A stretch of 64,000 nucleotides of DNA from Inia geoffrensis (taxonomy: Eukaryota; Chordata; Mammalia; Artiodactyla; Iniidae). The notes under the pieces were generated by a model. The model searched no databases, was not told the DNA's origin, and saw only the letters and a list, made by a program, of their open reading frames with translations. Positions 58,194-64,000 of the stretch are shown piece after piece (position 1 is the first letter of the stretch; each line of letters opens with the position of its first letter). Location of the stretch: the NCBI GenBank assembly GCA_036417435.1, contig CM070902.1, positions 178,042,945 through 178,106,944 of the forward strand. The letters are read 5' to 3'. A program made the position numbers and the translations under genes.

Positions 58194-58352
58194 GGGACCT
58201 GCTTCCACCTCCTACGAGTTCTGTGACTCTAAGCAAATTACTTTACCTCTCTGTGTCTTTGTGCCTCAGATTCCTTACCTGTCAAGTGAGGATAATACCT
58301 GTAGTATGCATGTCCTAGTGTGATGCCTTGAACAGAATATGTGATTTGTCAG
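58194..58352 (+). repeat. MIR
   Basis: TCTGTGACTCTAAGCAAATT, TTACCTCTCTGTGTCTTTGT, CAGATTCCTTACCTGTCAAG and TGAGGATAATACCTGTAGTA follow the MIR sense strand. Confidence 0.85.
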
Positions 58353-58374
58353 TGTAAGCTATCATGACCTTCAT

Positions 58375-58560
58375 TTTGAAGCAGTGCTAAGTACTCAAAG
58401 ACGAACAAGATATATTTACTCCCTGCCTTCGGGAAGCTCACACTATCATAAAGGAAGTAGATGTTTAAGCAGCTCACTGAAAATATAGCATCGTTGTTGT
58501 ATTAGAGGAATGTCCACTAGGTACGGCATTTGCACACAAAAGCACTTAATCAGCTTTACT
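58375..58560 (-). repeat. L2 3' end, antisense
   Basis: CAGTGCTAAGTACTCAAAGA, GACGAACAAGATATATTTAC and CTGCCTTCGGGAAGCTCACA match the reverse complement of the L2 3' tail. Confidence 0.6.
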
Positions 58561-59630
58561 TGGGGTCCAGTGGGTGTGAGGGGGTCTAGGTTACGTGCTA
58601 CAAGGAAGGGACACCTTCACAAGCTACTTGAGAGATTACTTGGTTTATGCTAAATTACGTATCAAAACGATTTTTGTCAAGTCTTCTTGATAAGGATGGG
58701 GAAATAAAAAGGCCAATCATGATCGTGCGGATACCTGGGAATGAGAGCTGGCCAAGTGGAAAAGGCACGTTATCAATACATGAAGGTGAAATAGAAAGTG
58801 AAAATAGTAAACCATGGATGCTTTTCAGCCATTAATGATAAATTTTATGTCTGTGAAAATGTTTTCGTGTTTTGCCATTGTATTGGGAAAGAAAACATGG
58901 TAAGAGGAATAATATGATAATGCGTAAATAATGAATGTAAACCTGAAAATTAAACATGAAAATGCATTGAAATGCACACATTGCAGTAAAAATAATACAT
59001 TTTTATATGTAAAGTTTTATGTAAACTACAAGCCCAGATATTAGTATTTTATAATTGTATAGAGCTGAACACTATCTTTATATACACATTAAAAATAAAC
59101 ATTAAAATGCATATTTGACACTGTATACTCAATCTAGGTTTTTAACCAGTTCTTCAAGCTTTTATTTGCAAAATGTTTTTACATCTTCTAGAAGCTAATT
59201 AATATATAATAATGGCAATTTATGTTTGTAAGTATAATTCCACCTTTTTCAAAAATGGTTTTAAGGACAGCGTTAATCAACGATGCGCATGTGTATTTCC
59301 TTACCAATTATTAGACTGAAAAATTGTTCTCCTCGTAAATATTTAAGACATCAAGATAAATAAATGTAAGTACTTACTTTAAAAATCAATGGCAAAAACA
59401 TTTAAAATGGTCTTTCTATGAACTGTCATGCTGTTTTCCTGGCCAGTTCTATGCAACTGTCTTACTCAGAGTAAGTTTCATTTCTGGATACAAACCCTAT
59501 CACAAGAGTGCATCTTAATTCAAAAGGTAAACTAATAATTACCCTTCCCCAAAAAAAGTCCTTCTGGGTGTAGCTTTCTTACTCTTCAGATATTCAGCTG
59601 GTTGTCTGAGAACTAAAGAGATCCCATCTG
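58561..59630. other. No recognised feature
   Basis: AT-rich, no gene or repeat seen. Confidence 0.5.
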
Positions 59631-59635
59631 ATGAA

Positions 59636-59742
59636 TGTGGACAAAAGGATGGACAGCCCTGGATTATAATCTTGGCTTTTCCTTTACCAGCTCTGCACAG
59701 CTGACTGATGACTTAACTCCTCTGTCCTGAAGATGATCAGCT
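59636..59742 (+). repeat. Possible MIR fragment
   Basis: GGACAGCCCTGGATTATAAT, TTTACCAGCTCTGCACAGCT and GACTTAACTCCTCTGTCCTG resemble the MIR central region. Degraded. Confidence 0.4.
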
Positions 59743-61400
59743 CTTTGAAACTTATACTGTAACTAATTATCCTTTGATGTTGGAAAATGTTATTCAGATA
59801 CTTGGGTATATACTTTTTTCCCTAACTCCAGGAAGCTATTTCCAGATATTGAAGCACAATTTTATTCACCATAAGTTATTGTTTTTTAGGTGAAGAAAAT
59901 GCGGAAGAGAGGACACAGTGTAAACATGACTCCAAAATTCTTTCCCACAAAATGTTTCGACAACTAATTATGAAGTACGAATAATAGGAAATTAAAATTT
60001 GAAGACTCAAATACTTTAAAATAAATTTTAAATAAAAAACAGCAAGGCATAAATTGGGGCTTGACTTAGTTACTTTGATTCATATGTCCTACCTAACTAG
60101 TTGCTTAATTTTCTTTCGAAAACCCCTTTAAAATATCCATAATAATTCACTCCAATCCACTGAACATTTTTTGAGTTAAAAGAACTCTGAAGGTAAGTTA
60201 ACAATGTTATAAATAATTAGCAGAATAAATGCTATAGAGGATGTGGGATATTTTTAATACAGACATGAACATACACACACAGAGAAACACAAACAATATT
60301 AAATAAAAATGAGCAAAGACATGCTTATCTCTTGAACACAAAGAGCTGACAGGATAATGCACATAAAACAGACTTGACAGGCTTCTAAGATACAGACTAA
60401 GTATAGTTATAAATCCAAGAATGCATTTTAATTTAAAAAGAACCCCCAAATAAAGATGGCAAGCTTCACACTGACTATCCACATGTCAAACCTCACTGAG
60501 AACCGAGGCACATGTTTGCAAGAAGGCTAAAGATTGACGTGCTGTCTGTGATCTCAGAATCACGTAGAACTTAGTGTCACATGCGACTGCCATTCCTGAC
60601 TTAGACTTCAGTAAAATTGTTCTGATAGTTGAGAGAACAAGACAAGTCTAATTTGGGGAGGGAGGGATGGTGGGAGGGAGAAAGACACAGGCAAAGCAAT
60701 AGCATATAGTTCAGAACACTACAGATTTACATTTTCGTAAGTATCTCAAGAACCTTGCAAATCATTTTCATGAGGCTATTTCCTTGTAAATCTGTAAATA
60801 TTTACACAAAAGTGTTTTTAGATATGGGTCAAATATTCAATAGCCTAAAATTGTAACAAGCACGGAGTTTTTTTTTTTTTTTTTTTTTTGGTAACACAAA
60901 ATTCTTGAGGGGGGAGAAGGTGATTTTTACATGAAAAAACTCTAAATTGCATTATATTATGTCAAAAAGAGAAAGAAATAGAAATCATGCTTACATTAAT
61001 TTATAATTGATTTTGATTCTGATTCTTACCAAATGGACTTTCTTATCGATTAATATTGGCAATATAATGGGTGATCATTAAAATACCATGACCATAACAC
61101 ATAAATTCTTAAATGTAACATATATTTTTCTTTGGTTTAGGAAATTCAACAAAAGGGCAGATTCTTCCAAAACACCTTCCATCTGAAATAAAATACCCTC
61201 ACTGTATTTAGGTGTGATTTAATGTAAATGTTTAAATAAAATTTTTTCAATGATAAGTTCTAACACTCATTTTTAAGAATTTTCATGAATAAATTCTCAA
61301 TTGGCCAGCTTACAGTTAAGAAATTACCAACTTGTTTTAAAATATTTTTCTTTAATTTTTGTTGCAGTTTAAATGTCAGATGCTATTTAGCTGCTGACCA
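59743..61400. other. No gene; one poly-T run
   Basis: AT-rich unassigned sequence with a T22 run at 60868-60889. No flanking retroposon recognised. Confidence 0.5.
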
Positions 61401-61408
61401 AAAAGATC

Positions 61409-61525
61409 GGGCTGGCCGAAAAGTTCATTCGGTTTTAAGTAAAAATAAAAGACACATTTTTCATGTTCACCAAGAACTTTATTGAACAATGTGTTCATTA
61501 ACCAAACGAACTCTTTGGCCAACCC
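61409..61525. mobile_element. Mariner-type MITE
   Basis: A 117-bp unit with inverted ends: left GGGCTGGCCGAAAAGTTCAT, right end the reverse complement of GGGTTGGCCAAAGAGTTCGT. The ends match the terminal repeats of the mariner family known in ruminants and other cetartiodactyls. There is no transposase segment, so it is a deletion derivative mobilised in trans. Confidence 0.85.
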
Positions 61526-61529
61526 AATA

Positions 61530-62515
61530 TATTGAATGATATTTGAATAAACTCTTATCCAAAGAAATAGATTCTAGAGATATACCTTAGCCCTTCAGGT
61601 GGCAACAATTTAGAACTACCAGACTGTGGTATTTGTTAATGGATTTAATTTGACTCCTTGAAAACAGAGATAGAAATATTGATTGGTTGTCAAACAAATT
61701 CATGGACAAGCACAGTTTATGAAACCTAAGATTTTTTTTGAGAGAGGAAAATATTTTGAGCCTATATTTAAAGAGATCATTGGTGACTGTCATCAGATAT
61801 CTACTCTAAATTGAAGTTTGAATGTCTTGTTGGACAGAAATAAGTAACTCTTAATGGTCACAGTTATCCATATACTCAGATTATTTCTAAGTGAACGGGA
61901 TCACACTCTACACCCTTTAAAGAAAATATAATACTTACTCATCAGAAAAGAGGTTTCCAGTTTAGCCCTTGCTTTCAGTTTCTATTTTTTCAAGATACAT
62001 TCAATAAATATTCGTTAGACTGAATGAACCGAATTAGTGAATGAACATCATAGGCTAGAACTGCCTTTCTAATGTCTTAAGATGATAAAACAAATTTGGA
62101 ACTGAATACCAAAACATTTTTCTGCACCAAGTGGCACCCCAACGCATGAACTTATTTCTTTAGACCACTTTTTAAAGAAGAGACAATGTTCCTTATGTTT
62201 TCAGTGATCATACTACATTTCTTTTCCTCATCCAGGGAGACAGTCCTAGCACCCACTTCCTCCAGGTGAGAAGACAAGAGACAGAGGGAGACGTGCAGCA
62301 AGGGCGGGGAAAGCTAGAATCCTGGCTCTGAGTCCCTCCTAACTGCTTAATCCACTGCCCCACATTCCAACTTACAATAAAATGAAATTGGCCCATGAAC
62401 CTGAAAGGGAAAATAAAAAGAAAGAAAAATGGCCAAATTCATTCAGTGAATTCAGGCATATCCAATGAAGTAACAGTGAGTTTATGCATCTCCGCAAAGG
62501 AACTTGGTTCTGAAA
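61530..62515. other. No gene; possible L2 tail
   Basis: Unassigned apart from AATAAATATTCGTTAGACTG and GTGAATGAACATCAT at about 62002-62050, which resemble an L2 3' tail. Confidence 0.4.
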
Positions 62516-62518
62516 TTA

Positions 62519-62991
62519 CAGCAAGCCCCCTATGTAGGAATGAGTTCTGTTCCCAGAGCACGCTCGTAAGTCCAATTTGTTCGTAAGTCCAACAAAGTTA
62601 GCCTAGGTACCCAACTAACACAATCGGCTATATAGTACTGTACTGTAATAGGTTTATAATACTTTTCACACAAAAAATACATAATAAACAGGCACAAAAA
62701 AATAAAGAAAACATTTTTAATGTTACAGTACAGTACCTTGAAAAGTACCAGCTACATCACCGCTGTTTTTACACTTGCTTCCAGACAGCCTGGGCTTGAA
62801 ATAAAGATACTGTACTACTGTACTCTACACAGTCCTGTAAAGTACACAAAAGCACAACCACTTGTAGCGTACACACACATGTGACAACGTACACGAGACA
62901 CGTGAACTAACCTATGTGGCCGGACACGCGAACACACGTTCGCATCTTTGAAAGTTCGCAACTTGAAGGTTCGTATAGAGGGGACTTATTG
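62519..62991. mobile_element. Tigger-like MITE with TA duplication
   Basis: The ends CAGCAAGCCCCCTATGTAGG and the reverse complement CAATAAGTCCCCTCTATACG are inverted repeats. TA dinucleotides flank both sides (62517-62518 and 62992-62993). Interior contains repeated CGTAAGTCCAA and TACTGTACTGTA motifs. No transposase remains. Confidence 0.78.
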
Positions 62992-62993
62992 TA

Positions 62994-63612
62994 TCAAAAT
63001 TGACTTTTACCTAGTGGGGAAAAAAGGCAATTAAAAACTAATCTGGAAGTGCTTGAGGGTGGAGTTAAAATAGAGAATCGGCTCGTGTTCATTCTAAAGT
63101 GACTCGAAAAAGGAATTCTGATGCGCAAACATATTAAAAATAGAGTTCTCACTCTTCCTGCTTCACTGAAGAGCCTCCCTTTCCCTACAGAAACTCTGTA
63201 AATTGTGGGGCTCTTTAAGTACGTGGAGGAATATAACAAATTTGCAACTGTTGGATCAGAATGTGTGGCTGATGCAGAAATAGAGCTGAGCAGGAAATTT
63301 TTACTTCACTCCAGAAATTCTTAGTCATTTTTATGGTTATTAAGAAGACTCTGAGACTGTCAGTCTTGTCTTTGACAAAATGAACTGCATTCTAAGTGCT
63401 CTCAAAGCAAAATCTCTCAGGAAAGACAAGTCAGAAATAGATGGGATACCATGGAATAAAAGCCAAAAGGCAAGGTGCATGGAATTTTTAAACTGGATAC
63501 CATTCGAAGTTTAACATATGAAAAATTGCAATTGTACATAAGGGCAGGAAGAGAATGTAAAATGGCGAAGCAAGAAGGAAAGGAAAAGAAACAGGATATA
63601 AAACACAGACAC
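62994..63612. other. No recognised feature
   Basis: Unassigned sequence with short meaningless frames. Confidence 0.45.
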
Positions 63613-63628
63613 AAAATCTTATGATCCA

Positions 63629-63868
63629 GGGCTTCCCCGGTGGCTCAGTGGTTAAGAGTCTGCCTGCCTGCCAATGCAGGGGACGCAGGTTCGTGCCCCG
63701 GTCCGGGAGGATCCCACATGCCGCGGAGCGGCTGGGCCCGTGAGCCATGGCCGCTGAGCCTGCGCGTCCGGAGCCTGTGCTCCGCAACGGGAGAGGCCAC
63801 AGCAGTGAGAGGCCCGCGTACCGCCAAAAAACAAACAAACAAACAAAAAAAAACCAAAAACAAAACAA
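63629..63868 (+). mobile_element. CHR-2-type SINE with 17-bp TSD
   Basis: Complete CHR-2 with an extra four-base CCTG step at 63661-63671 (TGCCTGCCTGCC) and a CAAA-patterned tail at 63823-63868. The TSD AAAATCTTATGATCCAG is at 63613-63629 and 63869-63885; the final G may belong to the SINE head. Confidence 0.96.
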
Positions 63869-64000
63869 AAAATCTTATGATCCAGATTTATTCCAGGCAC
63901 TTTCCTACCTGCATTGGATATTAGGTCATTTATGTTAGTCTCTGCTTGCATATCTTCATTTATACATAAATATGTTTGAACCTTCATGTACTTAGAGTGC

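Overview
The window is a stretch of cetacean nuclear genome, most likely a toothed whale or close relative. The main evidence is a set of ten CHR-2-type tRNA-derived SINEs and four shorter CHR-1-type SINEs, which belong to the whale/hippo/ruminant branch, together with cetartiodactyl-type L1 3' ends. Species cannot be decided from the sequence alone. I found no host protein-coding exon, no rRNA or tRNA gene, and no CRISPR or prokaryotic feature. Nearly all open reading frames in the window are chance frames inside L1, L2 or CHR-2 copies. The window reads as AT-rich intergenic or deep intronic DNA built from layers of retrotransposons.

Layout. Positions 1-6912 hold a near-complete, dead L1: GC-rich then T-rich 5'UTR, ORF1 remnant, ORF2 remnant and 3'UTR with a poly(A) signal. 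From 7 to 16 kb there is mostly unassigned AT-rich DNA with a Tigger-like MITE, the 3' end of an ancient L1M carrying a CHR-1 SINE, and two antisense L1 3' ends. From 16.4 to 19.6 kb lies an ancient L1M (ORF1 tail through the ORF2 endonuclease region) hit by one CHR-1 and one CHR-2. From 19.6 to 33.8 kb there are scattered L1 3' ends, ancient L1M pieces, a MER20, a GGAA array and a solo gammaretrovirus-type LTR inserted in an L1. From 35 to 49 kb are a tandem CHR-1 pair, another ancient L1M with an expanded AT-rich tandem array, five CHR-2 copies and L2 fragments. From 51 to 64 kb are L2, MIR and Tigger relics, a SINE/L1 fused block, a textbook 5'-inverted (twin-primed) L1, a mariner-type MITE and a final CHR-2.

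The insertions show relative age. L2, MIR, MER20/MER5 and L1M are oldest and degraded. Tigger/mariner MITEs and cetartiodactyl L1 3' ends are intermediate. CHR-1, then CHR-2 and the youngest L1s are most recent, often with perfect target-site duplications (TSDs). The most notable observations are structural outcomes of retrotransposition: a twin-primed L1 with a 14-bp TSD, two CHR-1 units sharing one 15-bp TSD, and a CHR-2 whose A-tail runs directly into a truncated L1. I see no evidence for a new biological system. All family assignments are from memory of consensus sequences and need a repeat-library search to confirm.
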